From contig NZ_JALHLP010000002.1 in the NCBI RefSeq assembly GCF_022844465.1, positions 124,001-188,000 on the forward strand: a stretch of DNA of 64,000 bases. The letters are read 5' to 3'. Under the pieces are notes generated by a model. It did not search any database, was not told the origin of the DNA, and saw only the letters and a program-made list of their open reading frames with translations. This document shows positions 1-7,948 of this stretch, piece by piece. The stretch is from Bradyrhizobium sp. (GTDB lineage: Bacteria; Pseudomonadota; Alphaproteobacteria; Rhizobiales; Xanthobacteraceae). Numbering within the stretch: position 1 is the stretch's first letter; every line of letters begins with the position of its first letter. The translations under genes were made by a program, and so were the position numbers.

Positions 1-93
1 AACAACGCGGTGATTGGCGTGCCCGGACTATATGGCTGGCTGCAAGGCTTCAGCCGCGGTGCGGGTCAGCTGACGGTGCGGCGGACGCGATGA
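1..93 (+). CDS. C-terminal end of an unidentified protein (5' truncated)
   Basis: The first frame is open from base 1 to a TGA at 91-93 and gives a 30-residue tail with a plausible protein composition, ending in a basic stretch (TVRRTR). The start lies outside the window and the fragment is too short to assign a family. The 214 bases that follow up to the next start hold no gene; they contain an A/T-rich stretch around 210-225 that may carry the promoter of the next gene. Confidence 0.4.
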   Translation, partial: NNAVIGVPGLYGWLQGFSRGAGQLTVRRTR

Positions 94-307
94 CGCGCTG
101 CGGTGCAGTGCGTTCGTCGCAAAAAAGTCTCAAACAAAAACGGACGAAGAAACGTTTTCGACGCGTTTTGGTCGGTGCCGCGCATCGCACGCTTCTCTCC
201 CGCGCGGGATGTGTTATCATTTTTAACTCTGCTCCATCTTACCAGTCTCTCGAACATTCAGCACAAGAACAAATGGCAGCCGCCAGGCTGCATAGGGGAG
301 TGACGCG

Positions 308-1570
308 ATGAAATCGGCTTTCAATCGATCCATGCTTGCGCTCGCAGCCATCCTCGTCGTCGCGGGGGCGGGCCAGGCCAACGCGCAGCAGAAGGCGCTG
401 AAGAAGTACGATTCCGGCACCAAGGAATTCTGGACCAACCCGCCGCCGGACTGGTTCCTCGGCGACGAGACCGAAGCCCAGAAGGGTCAGGCGCCGCCGT
501 CCGGCCCGCCGACTGGCGCTTCGGAAGCCGAACTGGCGGCGATGATGAAAAAGATCAAGTTGCCGCCGGGGTTCAAGATCGAAGTCTACGCCTCCAGCGT
601 GCTGGCCGCGCGGCAGATGGCCTGGGGCGACAAGGGAACGATGTTCGTCGGCTCCTTCGGCCTCGGCAACGTCTATGCGATCAAGGACAATGGCGGCAAG
701 CGGGAGGTCAAGACCATCCTCAAGGGCCTCAACATGCCGACCGGCCTCGCCTTCCGCGACGGCGCGCTCTACGTCATCGCGGTCGACAAGCTGATCAAGT
801 ACGAGAACGCCGAGGCCAATCTCGACAACCTCGGCACCGGCAAGGTGGTGTATGACGACATGCCGTCCTACGCCGCGCATGGCTGGAAATACATCGCCGT
901 CGACAAGGAAGGCTGGTTCTATCTGCCGTTCGGGCCGCCCTTCAACATCGGCATACCCCCGACCAGCGTCTCGCAGATCCGTCGCGTCGATCCCAAGACC
1001 GGCAACGCCGAGATCTACGCGCTTGGCGTCCGCAACAGCGTGGGCGGCGACGTCGATCCGCGCACCGGGCGATACTGGTTCACCGAGAACGCCCGCGATT
1101 GGATGAGCGACGACATCCCGAGCGACAAGCTGAACATGATCACCAGGATCGGCGAGCATTTCGGCTATCCCTATTGCCACCAGGGCAACCTGCCGGATCC
1201 AAAATTCGCGATGGGTCACAAATGCTCGGAGTTCACTCCGCCGGTGCTCAATCTCGGCGCACACGTGGCACCGCTCGGCATGAAGTTCTATACCGGCGAT
1301 CAATTCCCGGCCGAGTACAAGAACAACATCTTCATCGCAGAGCACGGCTCCTGGAACCGGCGCAAGTACCAGGGTGCCCGGATCAAGCGGGTCATCGTCG
1401 GCCCCGACGGCAAGAATGCCAAGCAGGAGATCTTCGCCTCCGGCTGGCTTGAAGGGGACACGGGCTATCTCGGCCGTCCGGCCGACATCTTGCTGGGTAA
1501 GGACGGCTCGATGTTCGTGGCCGACGACTGGGCCGGTGCGATCTATCGGATCAGCTACAGCAAGAAGTAG
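308..1570 (+). CDS. PQQ-dependent sugar/sorbosone dehydrogenase-like exported protein
   Basis: A 420-residue protein with an N-terminal signal peptide (hydrophobic core near residues 10-24, cleavage likely after QANA near residue 26), so it acts in the periplasm. The rest is a beta-propeller of the glucose/sorbosone dehydrogenase family, with strand motifs such as NMPTGLAFRDGALYV and the typical late motif IFIAEHGSWNR. Family members oxidise sugars or aldehydes using a soluble quinone cofactor; the substrate cannot be told here. A GGGGAG ribosome site lies 8 bases before the ATG. The next gene downstream is a di-haem cytochrome c with signal peptide, a natural electron acceptor, so the two probably form a periplasmic oxidation module (inference from adjacency). 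Confidence 0.8.
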   Translation: MKSAFNRSMLALAAILVVAGAGQANAQQKALKKYDSGTKEFWTNPPPDWFLGDETEAQKGQAPPSGPPTGASEAELAAMMKKIKLPPGFKIEVYASSVLAARQMAWGDKGTMFVGSFGLGNVYAIKDNGGKREVKTILKGLNMPTGLAFRDGALYVIAVDKLIKYENAEANLDNLGTGKVVYDDMPSYAAHGWKYIAVDKEGWFYLPFGPPFNIGIPPTSVSQIRRVDPKTGNAEIYALGVRNSVGGDVDPRTGRYWFTENARDWMSDDIPSDKLNMITRIGEHFGYPYCHQGNLPDPKFAMGHKCSEFTPPVLNLGAHVAPLGMKFYTGDQFPAEYKNNIFIAEHGSWNRRKYQGARIKRVIVGPDGKNAKQEIFASGWLEGDTGYLGRPADILLGKDGSMFVADDWAGAIYRISYSKK

Positions 1571-1640
1571 GCGCGTGGCGGTTCCAAGCGATACCGGTTG
1601 GCGTGAAGAATACGCGGCAACGTGAAAAGGCGACAGTCAG

Positions 1641-1676
1641 GGGCTGCGGGGGCTCGGGAACGGGCGGCCGCAGCCC
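1641..1676. other. Intergenic hairpin between dehydrogenase and cytochrome genes
   Basis: GGGCTGCGG (1641-1649) pairs perfectly with CCGCAGCCC (1668-1676). It is followed by a short T-rich stretch (TTGTTGT), so it may partly terminate transcription or stabilise the upstream message. No direct evidence separates these roles. Confidence 0.4.
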
Positions 1677-1702
1677 TTGTTGTCTGGTGTAGAGGAATTC
1701 GG

Positions 1703-2287
1703 ATGCGAACGGCACTGACCGGGATCATACTGGCGGCGGTCATCGCCTGCGGCTCGCTCGCCAACGCCGCGGATATCGCCGCAGGCAAGGCCAAGGCCGA
1801 GCTGTGTGTCGGCTGTCATGGCGAGAACGGAATTTCGCATATCGAAAACACCCCCTCGCTCGCCGCGCAGCCCGACCTGTTCACCCAATGGCAGCTCGTA
1901 TTCTTCCGCGCCGGCGCGCGCAAGAACGAGCAGATGCAGCCGATCGTCGAGCAGCTCAGCAATGAGGACATTCGCAATCTCGGCGCCTATTACGCCTCGC
2001 TGGCGCCGCCAAAGGCGTCCAAGCCCGACGACGACCCCGAACTCTCAAGAAAGGGAGCGCAGGCCGCCGCCGGCCGCCGCTGCGCCTCATGCCATACCGA
2101 CAGCTACGCCGGCACCAAGGGAGTGGCCCGCGTCGCCGGCCAGCGGGAGGAATACCTGGTCAAGGCGCTGCGCGACTACAAGTCCGGCGTGCGCTCCGGC
2201 GGCGCCATGGCGACGATGGCGAATCTGGCCTTTTCGCTCAGCGAGGAAGAGATCGAGGCGCTCGCGCATTATCTGGCGCATCTTTAA
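1703..2287 (+). CDS. Di-haem cytochrome c (cytochrome c4-like), periplasmic
   Basis: A 194-residue protein with a signal peptide (residues 1-22) and two haem c attachment sites: CVGCH at residues 35-39 and CASCH in the second half. Two similar domains of about 90 residues match the c4/class I di-haem layout; a Met ligand probably lies in each domain (for example near EQMQP and GAMATM). An in-frame upstream ATG exists at 1622, but the ATG at 1703 is preferred because it begins the signal peptide and has AGAGGAAT just upstream. Probably the electron acceptor of the PQQ-type dehydrogenase immediately upstream. The exact partner is inferred. Confidence 0.85.
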   Translation: MRTALTGIILAAVIACGSLANAADIAAGKAKAELCVGCHGENGISHIENTPSLAAQPDLFTQWQLVFFRAGARKNEQMQPIVEQLSNEDIRNLGAYYASLAPPKASKPDDDPELSRKGAQAAAGRRCASCHTDSYAGTKGVARVAGQREEYLVKALRDYKSGVRSGGAMATMANLAFSLSEEEIEALAHYLAHL

Positions 2288-2288
2288 A

Positions 2289-2386
2289 GCGTTTTCCAGC
2301 GAAGTGGAAACCGGTTCGCGTCAAGAAAACGCGTCAAATCAGGAATCTAGAGCCCCGTTTCGATTCCATCGAAACGGGGCTCTAGA
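2289..2386 (+). repeat. Dispersed intergenic repeat (family G, copy 1) ending in a 19-bp hairpin
   Basis: The first part (from GCGTTTTCCAGCGAAGTGG) recurs in reverse orientation at 55271-55362. The end is a perfect hairpin: the 19-base arm at 2346-2364 pairs with 2368-2386 around a 3-base loop. It lies between the convergent cytochrome and panE-like genes and probably also acts as a bidirectional terminator. Confidence 0.8.
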
Positions 2387-2394
2387 ACCGGGCT

Positions 2395-3321
2395 TCACCT
2401 CACCCCCCGCTGCTTCTCATACGCCTTGAGGTGGGTGTAGGCGATCCGCAGCTTCGGCGCCGGAATCTTGGCGGCATCGGCGCGCGCGACGAGATCGCCG
2501 ATCACGTGGTCGGCTTCCACCGGCAGTCCGGCCCTGACATCGCGGAACATCGAGGCCGTCATCGGCGAACCCGCGGTGGTCAGCAGGCCGCGGGTGCGCT
2601 GCAGGAACGGTGCGCCGGGCGGGTAGCCCTCCGCGGTCGCAATCGCGCTGCATTCGTCGAGCATGCCGAGCAGGAAGTCCTCGCCGCCGGCCACCGCCAC
2701 GATGTTGCCGACCGCGGTTCGCATCAGACAGGTGGAAGCTGCCAGCGAAGCCAGGAACACCCACTTCTCCCACATGTCCTGCAGGATGTGCGCGCTTGCC
2801 GCCGCGCCGAACTTGCCGCTGTCGAAAATGCCGGCGATCGCCCGCACCCGCTCCGACATCGCGCCGTCGCGTTCGCCGAAAGTCAGCGATTGCATCGGCG
2901 CCAGTTGAACCACTTCGCGCGCCTCGTTCAGCGTCACGGCGATCGCGCAAAGGCCGCCGAGCACGCGCGAAGGACCGAATTTGCGGTCGAGCATGTCGAG
3001 GTGCAGCATGCCGTTGAGCAGCGGAATGATCGCGGTGTTCGGTCCCACGGCCGGCGCAAAGGATTTGATGGCGTCGTCGAGGTCGAACGCCTTGCAGCTC
3101 AGCAGCACCAGGTCGAAGGTCTCGGCGAGCCTGTCGGCCTGGACCGTCGGCGGGTTCTTCAGGGTCACGTCGCCGGCGGCGCTGCGGATGACGAGGCCGG
3201 CGTGCGCCAGTTCCGCGGCGCGCCGGGGGCGGACCAGAAACGTCACGTCGCGCCCGGCCTGCAACAGCCGGCCGCCGAAATATCCGCCGATGGCGCCGGC
3301 GCCGACCACGAGAACGCGCAT
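2395..3321 (-). CDS. panE: Ketopantoate reductase family protein (PanE/ApbA)
   Basis: A 308-residue protein that starts directly with a Rossmann motif, VGAGAIGGYFGGRL at about residues 5-18, which binds NADP(H). The C-terminal helical half contains DMWEKWVFLAS, the typical ApbA_C motif with the conserved Lys. Family role: 2-dehydropantoate to D-pantoate in the pantothenate/CoA pathway; many paralogues of this family in rhizobia act on other 2-keto acids, so the symbol is tentative. The frame is open upstream to 3411, but the ATG at 3321 places the nucleotide-binding strand at the N-terminus as in the family. Confidence 0.8.
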   Translation of the reverse strand: MRVLVVGAGAIGGYFGGRLLQAGRDVTFLVRPRRAAELAHAGLVIRSAAGDVTLKNPPTVQADRLAETFDLVLLSCKAFDLDDAIKSFAPAVGPNTAIIPLLNGMLHLDMLDRKFGPSRVLGGLCAIAVTLNEAREVVQLAPMQSLTFGERDGAMSERVRAIAGIFDSGKFGAAASAHILQDMWEKWVFLASLAASTCLMRTAVGNIVAVAGGEDFLLGMLDECSAIATAEGYPPGAPFLQRTRGLLTTAGSPMTASMFRDVRAGLPVEADHVIGDLVARADAAKIPAPKLRIAYTHLKAYEKQRGVR

Positions 3322-3404
3322 GGCGAGAGTTCCTTGTTGTTCCTCAGGGGCGAATAGTGCGTTGCCTATAGCGGACTGGGAAGGGCTATTCGCCATTCGC
3401 CTTC

Positions 3405-4142
3405 CTACCACTTCTCCCCGAACGGCCTGATCTCCATCTCGAACGTCCAGGCGCTGCGCGGCTGCTGGTAAAGCTGCCAGTAGGACGCGGCAACCGAGGC
3501 CGGTGGCATCAGCGCGTCCGGATCGTTGTGCGCCGCCTTGCCCAGGAGATGCTCGCGGCGCTGGCGCACCCAGGCGGTATCGACGCCGGAATCGATGACC
3601 AGATGGGCGACGTGGATGTTTTTGGGGCCGAGTTCGCGCGCCATCGACTGCGCCACCGCGCGCAGCCCGAATTTGGCGCTGGCAAAGGCGGCATAGCCGT
3701 TGCCGCCGCGTAGCGAGGCGGTCGCGCCGGTGAAGAAGATGTTGCCCTGGCCGCGCGGCAGCATCAGGCGCGCGGATTCCCGTCCGGCCAGGAAGCCGGC
3801 CCAGCAGGCCATTTCCCAGACCTTGCGGAACACCCGGTCGGTCGTCTCCAGAATCGGGAAGTTGACGTTGGCGCCGACATTGAAGATGCAGACTTCCAGC
3901 GGCGCGTGCGCGTCGGCGTCCTCGAGAAACGCCGCGACCTGATCCTCCTTTCGCGCATCGAGCGTGCGCGCCACCATCGACCCGCCCGCGGCCTCGATCT
4001 CCCTGGCCAGCGGCTCCAGCTTGGCGCCGTCGCGCCGGCCGGCGAATACCGTAAACCCCTCAGCGGCAAATTTTTTGGCGATTTCGGCGCCGATGTAGTC
4101 GCCGGTGCCGATCACCGCACAGGTCGCGTTGCGTTTTTTCAT
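3405..4142 (-). CDS. SDR-family oxidoreductase lacking the catalytic Tyr
   Basis: A 245-residue short-chain dehydrogenase/reductase. The N-terminal cofactor motif is a variant glycine pattern (IGTGDYIGAEIAKKF), followed by an AGRRDGAKLEPL segment suggesting NADP preference and an IFNVGAN motif replacing the usual NNAG. At the active site the usual YxxxK is FASAK, so the catalytic Tyr is Phe; a Tyr three residues earlier (GYAAFASAK) could substitute. The protein may therefore be a binding protein or have altered chemistry. It lies in a run of minus-strand genes with panE and the isomerase. Substrate unknown. Confidence 0.75.
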   Translation of the reverse strand: MKKRNATCAVIGTGDYIGAEIAKKFAAEGFTVFAGRRDGAKLEPLAREIEAAGGSMVARTLDARKEDQVAAFLEDADAHAPLEVCIFNVGANVNFPILETTDRVFRKVWEMACWAGFLAGRESARLMLPRGQGNIFFTGATASLRGGNGYAAFASAKFGLRAVAQSMARELGPKNIHVAHLVIDSGVDTAWVRQRREHLLGKAAHNDPDALMPPASVAASYWQLYQQPRSAWTFEMEIRPFGEKW

Positions 4143-4159
4143 GTTCCTGTTCCTTGGCC

Positions 4160-4280
4160 CCGTCATTGCTAGGAGCAAAGCGAAGCAATCTATCGGACCA
4201 CAAGGGATGTAAGAATGGACTGCTTCGCGGAGCCTGTCATCGGGCGGGCATTCGCCCGACCCGTTGGATCGCAATGACGG
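4160..4280. repeat. Palindromic intergenic repeat (family E)
   Basis: The element is bounded by inverted ends CCGTCATTGC (4160-4169) and GCAATGACGG (4271-4280), with internal inverted pieces (CGGGCGGGCATTCGCCCG). It fills the gap between two minus-strand genes. Layout resembles REP/BIME-type elements of bradyrhizobia. Confidence 0.65.
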
Positions 4281-4286
4281 CAGTCG

Positions 4287-4892
4287 CTATTTCCCCGAGA
4301 CCATTTCCTCGACTTCGCGCAACTGCTCTTTGCCGAAGAACATTTCCTTGCCGACGAAGAAGGTCGGCGAGCCGAACGCGCCGCGCTCGACGGCGGATTG
4401 GGTATTCTCGATCAGTTTCGCCTTCACGTCGGCGTCCTGGGCCCGGGCGAAGAGTTTGGCCGCGTCCAGTCCGGATGCGGCCAGCGCCTTGGCCGCGACA
4501 TCAGGATCGTCCATCTTCTTCGGCTCCACCCACATATGGTGGAAGGCGGCCTCGACATATTTCTCGAACACGCCTTCCAACTGGGCCGCCACCGCCGCGC
4601 GCATCAGGTTAAGCGTGTTGACCGGAAAGAATGGATTCCAGTTGTAGGGCTTGACGGCGAAGCGCTTCAGGAAGCGTTCGGTTTCCAGCGCGTGAAACTC
4701 GCGTTTGTTCTTGATGCCGGCAAACGCCTCGGCGGGCGAGCGGTTGTTGGTGGCCTTGAAGATGCCGCCGAGCAGAATCGGCACATATTCGAACTTCGCG
4801 CCGGTGCGCTTTTCGATCGCCGGGATCGCCTCGTGACTGAGGAAGGCGTTCGGGCTGCCGAAATCGAACAGGAATTGCGGCTTGGCACTCAC
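4287..4892 (-). CDS. 2-hydroxychromene-2-carboxylate isomerase-like (DsbA fold)
   Basis: A 201-residue protein of the thioredoxin-fold DsbA/HCCA isomerase family. It opens with FLFDFGSPNAFLSHEAIP, where the Ser replaces the CxxC motif of true DsbA proteins and is the expected glutathione-contacting residue. The C-terminus has GAFGSPTFFVGKEMFFGKEQL, typical of the family. Relatives isomerise 2-hydroxychromene-2-carboxylate in naphthalene degradation or act as kappa-class-like glutathione transferases; the substrate here is unknown. The start is GTG at 4892 with GGGAG eight bases upstream. Confidence 0.8.
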   Translation of the reverse strand: MSAKPQFLFDFGSPNAFLSHEAIPAIEKRTGAKFEYVPILLGGIFKATNNRSPAEAFAGIKNKREFHALETERFLKRFAVKPYNWNPFFPVNTLNLMRAAVAAQLEGVFEKYVEAAFHHMWVEPKKMDDPDVAAKALAASGLDAAKLFARAQDADVKAKLIENTQSAVERGAFGSPTFFVGKEMFFGKEQLREVEEMVSGK

Positions 4893-4981
4893 TGGCGGTC
4901 TCCCTGATGCTTTGTTCCATAGTGACCGAAGGCGCGCGATGCGTCCACAATATTATGATGACCATAATACTCCAGATGGGG

Positions 4982-5575
4982 CTACGGTTGCTTGGCGCGG
5001 TCGCTGAAAGCGAGCTTGACGACGTGGTCGCGGATATCGTCGGGCCAGCCGGCGATGAGAGCCACCAATCGCCGGCGGTCGCCGGCGAACAGCGCCCGCG
5101 AGGCTTCCTCGAAGCCCGCCAGATTGCCAGCCATGGCAGACATGAAATGGTAGGCGGCGTCGCGGCTGGCGCGGGCGCGATCGCCGCTGGTGCGGCGCGC
5201 CTCGTCGACCAGCTTGCGTAGCGCGACCGACGCGCCACCCGGTTGCGCACCGAGCCATTCCCAGTGTTGCGGCAACAACGTCACCTCGCGCGCGACGACG
5301 CCGAGCCTGGGCCGCCCACGTCCGCGCGGCAGGGCTGCCGCCGCGCCGTCGTTGGCAGGTGCACCATCGGCGGCGGGTTGCTGCACCCGCGCAAGGATGT
5401 CGCGCTCGGTGCCACGGAGGTCCAGATCGACCGGGCGTCCGGTGGCGTCGTCAAAGATGATGATCGGCGGGGCCGCAGGCCGTCGCGAGATTTCCATGAC
5501 CGCCCGCGCGACCTCAGCGAGCGGCCCCGCCGCAAGGCGTTCAAGCCCCATGAAGGCAGTAAAATGGGAGGGCAT
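4982..5575 (-). CDS. DUF2239 family protein
   Basis: A 197-residue protein with an N-terminal domain (FTAFMGLERLAAGPLAEVARAV, then IIIFDDATGRPVDLDLRGT) and a basic middle segment (LPRGRGRPRLGVVAREVTL), followed by a helical C-terminal half rich in Arg, Ala and Trp. The pattern matches DUF2239, a proteobacterial family with no established role. The RGRPRLG element resembles an AT-hook and might contact nucleic acid (inference). The gene is divergent from a GST gene; two operator-like palindromes lie between them. Confidence 0.7.
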   Translation of the reverse strand: MPSHFTAFMGLERLAAGPLAEVARAVMEISRRPAAPPIIIFDDATGRPVDLDLRGTERDILARVQQPAADGAPANDGAAAALPRGRGRPRLGVVAREVTLLPQHWEWLGAQPGGASVALRKLVDEARRTSGDRARASRDAAYHFMSAMAGNLAGFEEASRALFAGDRRRLVALIAGWPDDIRDHVVKLAFSDRAKQP

Positions 5576-5620
5576 TTCCTTGGCTCGTCGGAAGCTCGGG
5601 ATTTCCTGGGTTCGTTAGAT

Positions 5621-5659
5621 TTACCCGGATAAATTTTGAGAGCAATACTATCCGGGTAA
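5621..5659. promoter_or_regulatory. Paired operator-like palindromes between DUF2239 and GST genes
   Basis: TTACCCGGATA at 5621-5631 and its exact reverse complement TATCCGGGTAA at 5649-5659 form an 11-bp inverted repeat. Each arm is also itself a near-palindrome around CCGG (TTAnCCGGnTAA), with centres 27 bases apart. This fits two dimer sites of a TetR- or MarR-type regulator controlling both divergent genes. No regulator gene lies next to them in this window. Confidence 0.55.
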
Positions 5660-5734
5660 TAAATCGGGCCGGCCAGGCTATCTCGACTTTCCTGGAGCCG
5701 ACTGGCACCAACGCGCCATCATTGGAGGGCGGCC

Positions 5735-6400
5735 ATGCTGACGGTTCATCATCTTAACAACTCGCGCTCGCAGCGGGTGTTGTGGCTGCTCGAGGAGCTT
5801 GGCATTCCCTATCAAGTGGTCCGCTACCAGCGCCAGCCGGACATGCGGGCGCCGGCAGAACTGCGCGCCGTCCATCCGCTCGGCAAGTCGCCGGTCATCA
5901 CCGATAACGGCAACACCATCGCGGAGTCGGGCGCGATCTGCGAATACATCATCGGCGCCTATGGCGACGGCCGCCTGATTCCGCCGCCGAACACGCCCGA
6001 GCGCCTGCGCTACACCTATTGGCTGCACTATGCGGAAGGTTCGGCGATGTCGCCGCTGTTGCTGAAGCTGCTGTTCACGCTGATGCCGAAGCGTGCGCCT
6101 GCCCTGCTGCGGCCGCTGGTGCGAAAAGTCTGCAACCAGGCGCTGACAACGTTGGTCAATCCGCAACTGAAACAGCACATGACCTACTGGGAGAACGAAC
6201 TCGGGAAAAGCCAGTGGTTCGCTGGCAACGAGTTCACCGGCGCCGACATCCAGATGAGCTTTCCGTTGGAAGCGGCGGCGGCGCGCGGCGGCCTGGAGCA
6301 GGGCCACCCCAGGGCGATGGCGTTTCTGGAGCGTATCCACGCCCGGCCGGCCTATGCGCGCGCGCTGGAAAAGGGCGGCCCGTACGCGGTGGGGCGGTGA
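5735..6400 (+). CDS. Glutathione S-transferase family protein
   Basis: A 221-residue GST. The thioredoxin-fold N-terminal domain (MLTVHHLNNSRSQRVLWLLEELGIPYQ) contains the NSRSQRVLWLLEE signature with the active-site Ser, then PLGKSPVITDNG with the cis-Pro and ESGAICEYI for the gamma-glutamyl contact. The helical C-terminal domain follows with GNEFTGADIQMSFPLE. Expected to conjugate or reduce electrophiles with glutathione in the cytoplasm. It is probably controlled by the paired palindromes upstream, and a strong terminator follows. Confidence 0.88.
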   Translation: MLTVHHLNNSRSQRVLWLLEELGIPYQVVRYQRQPDMRAPAELRAVHPLGKSPVITDNGNTIAESGAICEYIIGAYGDGRLIPPPNTPERLRYTYWLHYAEGSAMSPLLLKLLFTLMPKRAPALLRPLVRKVCNQALTTLVNPQLKQHMTYWENELGKSQWFAGNEFTGADIQMSFPLEAAAARGGLEQGHPRAMAFLERIHARPAYARALEKGGPYAVGR

Positions 6401-6406
6401 CCGGGC

Positions 6407-6459
6407 CTGGAGCGAGATGACGTTTCTTCGAATCGTCATCTCGCTCCAGTTCTTTGTTT
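6407..6459 (+). terminator. Rho-independent terminator after GST gene
   Basis: CTGGAGCGAGATGACG (6407-6422) pairs perfectly with CGTCATCTCGCTCCAG (6434-6449), a 16-bp stem with an 11-base loop, followed by TTCTTTGTTT. Confidence 0.8.
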
Positions 6460-6509
6460 GAGCATGATCTTCTCGGAAAACCGCAACACACTTTTCCGGA
6501 TCATGCTCT
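6460..6509. repeat. Short palindromic repeat (family F, copy 1)
   Basis: Ends are GAGCATGATC (6460-6469) and its complement GATCATGCTC (6500-6509), with inner GGAAAA and TTTTCC arms. A second copy lies at 25058-25106. It sits at the 3' end of the serine hydrolase gene. Confidence 0.75.
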
Positions 6510-7944
6510 ACGGCCCAACCGCCGCGATCACCTCCCTGACCAGCCGGCCGAGCCCGTCCATGTCGCCGGTCGGATCGGCGCTGTCGCCGAGGCGAACCAC
6601 GATCAGGCGCTGCGACGGCACGATCACGACGCGCTGGCCGAGATCGCCGGAGGCGAAGAACGCGTCGCGGGGAATGCCGAGTTGCACGCGCCGCCTGGCG
6701 TTGGGATGCTCGCTGCGATTGGTCCAGAAGCCGGCGGCGTAGTCCGTGTCGAGGGTCGCGGCGGCGCAGAAATCCACCCAATCCTCATGCAGGATGCGCT
6801 TGTCCCCGATCTCGCCGCCATGGAGGTAGAGAAGGCCGAACCTCGCCCAATCCCGCGCGCTCGCCAGCATGTGGCTGGCGCCCTGCAGCGTTCCTGCGCC
6901 GTCGAACTCCAGCGTGACGTTGCGCATGCCGAGCGGATTGAACAGCTCGCGCCAGGCGAACGCCAGCGACTGCTCCGGCCCGCCGACCGCGTCGCGAATG
7001 ATGCGCGCCAGGATCTGCGTCGTCGGGCTTGAGTAATGCCATCGCTCGCCCGGCGGCGCCATCAGCCTGGCGCGCACGGCGTAGGCCGCCGTATCGTCCT
7101 GCAGGAACATGCGGCTGGACTGATCGAAGCCGGAATTGGTCTCGTCCAGGTCGAGGCCGCTGGTCATCCGCATCAGGTGCTCGACCTCGATCTCGCGCCG
7201 CGGATCGTCGGCGCCGCGCCATTCCGGTATCGGCGCCGGCATCGAGGGCGTGACCAGGCCCTGTTGCGTGAGGATTCCGATCAGCGCGTTGATCACCGAC
7301 TTGGTCATGGAAAAGCCGGGCAACGGCGTATCGACGCCGACGCCCGCGGCATAGCGTTCCGCGATCACCCGGCCGTCACGGACCACGACGACCGCTTTGG
7401 TCCGCCGCAGCAGCGCCGCTTCCGGCTCCGCAAAGGCGTGATCGAGCGCGGCCTTCAAGGCGGGATCGGCGGGCTCGACCACATCAGGCCCGGCAATCTC
7501 GGGCAGCAGCGCGGGCGTTCTCGCCTTCAAGGCCGCGACATCGTTCTTCAGGAGATACGGCTCGTCCGGCCCATGCCGTTCGACGCAGCCCAATCCGTCG
7601 CGAAACACCGCGCGGGCGCCGAACAGTCCCAGGGCCGACGCTTCGACGGTCCCGGCGGTGCGGTCGAACTGAAAGCGGAGCGCGTGGCGCAGCAGCCGAA
7701 TCCCGGCGCGGTCGGAAACCTCGATGAAGACCGCCTGGGGTTCGAAGCCCGAAACAAACGTCTTGCTGCAGATGTTGTGGGCGACGAAGCTGGTGGCGAC
7801 GCGGATGGCGCGATCTGGCCGGAAGTAGGCGCTCGTAGCCGCAATTGCGGCGATGACGATGGCGACAGCAAGGATGGCCCATCTTCGCAAGTTCAATGGC
7901 CCTGGGCGGGAGCGAACGATCTCAATCCCATCGCCCCTGGTCAT
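6508..7944 (-). CDS. Membrane-anchored serine hydrolase (beta-lactamase/PBP class C fold)
   Basis: A 478-residue protein with an N-terminal transmembrane helix (about residues 19-38) that anchors a periplasmic domain. The nucleophile motif SMTK (in GFSMTKSVINALIG) is the SxxK of the class C beta-lactamase/D-peptidase/esterase fold; YSS fills the YxN position (HYSSPTTQILA). The third motif is not clear. The ATG at 7944 begins four bases after the stop of ggt, showing an operon. It probably acts on a peptide, ester or amide substrate outside the cytoplasm; the real substrate is unknown. A longer frame reaches 8046 but would overlap ggt. Confidence 0.78.
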   Translation of the reverse strand: MTRGDGIEIVRSRPGPLNLRRWAILAVAIVIAAIAATSAYFRPDRAIRVATSFVAHNICSKTFVSGFEPQAVFIEVSDRAGIRLLRHALRFQFDRTAGTVEASALGLFGARAVFRDGLGCVERHGPDEPYLLKNDVAALKARTPALLPEIAGPDVVEPADPALKAALDHAFAEPEAALLRRTKAVVVVRDGRVIAERYAAGVGVDTPLPGFSMTKSVINALIGILTQQGLVTPSMPAPIPEWRGADDPRREIEVEHLMRMTSGLDLDETNSGFDQSSRMFLQDDTAAYAVRARLMAPPGERWHYSSPTTQILARIIRDAVGGPEQSLAFAWRELFNPLGMRNVTLEFDGAGTLQGASHMLASARDWARFGLLYLHGGEIGDKRILHEDWVDFCAAATLDTDYAAGFWTNRSEHPNARRRVQLGIPRDAFFASGDLGQRVVIVPSQRLIVVRLGDSADPTGDMDGLGRLVREVIAAVGP

Positions 7945-7948
7945 TGCC

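Noticed and set aside
239..1345. Long minus-strand frame over the PQQ-dehydrogenase-like gene
   Set aside because: It is the antisense shadow of a gene with a signal peptide and clear family motifs; long antisense frames are common at this G+C content.
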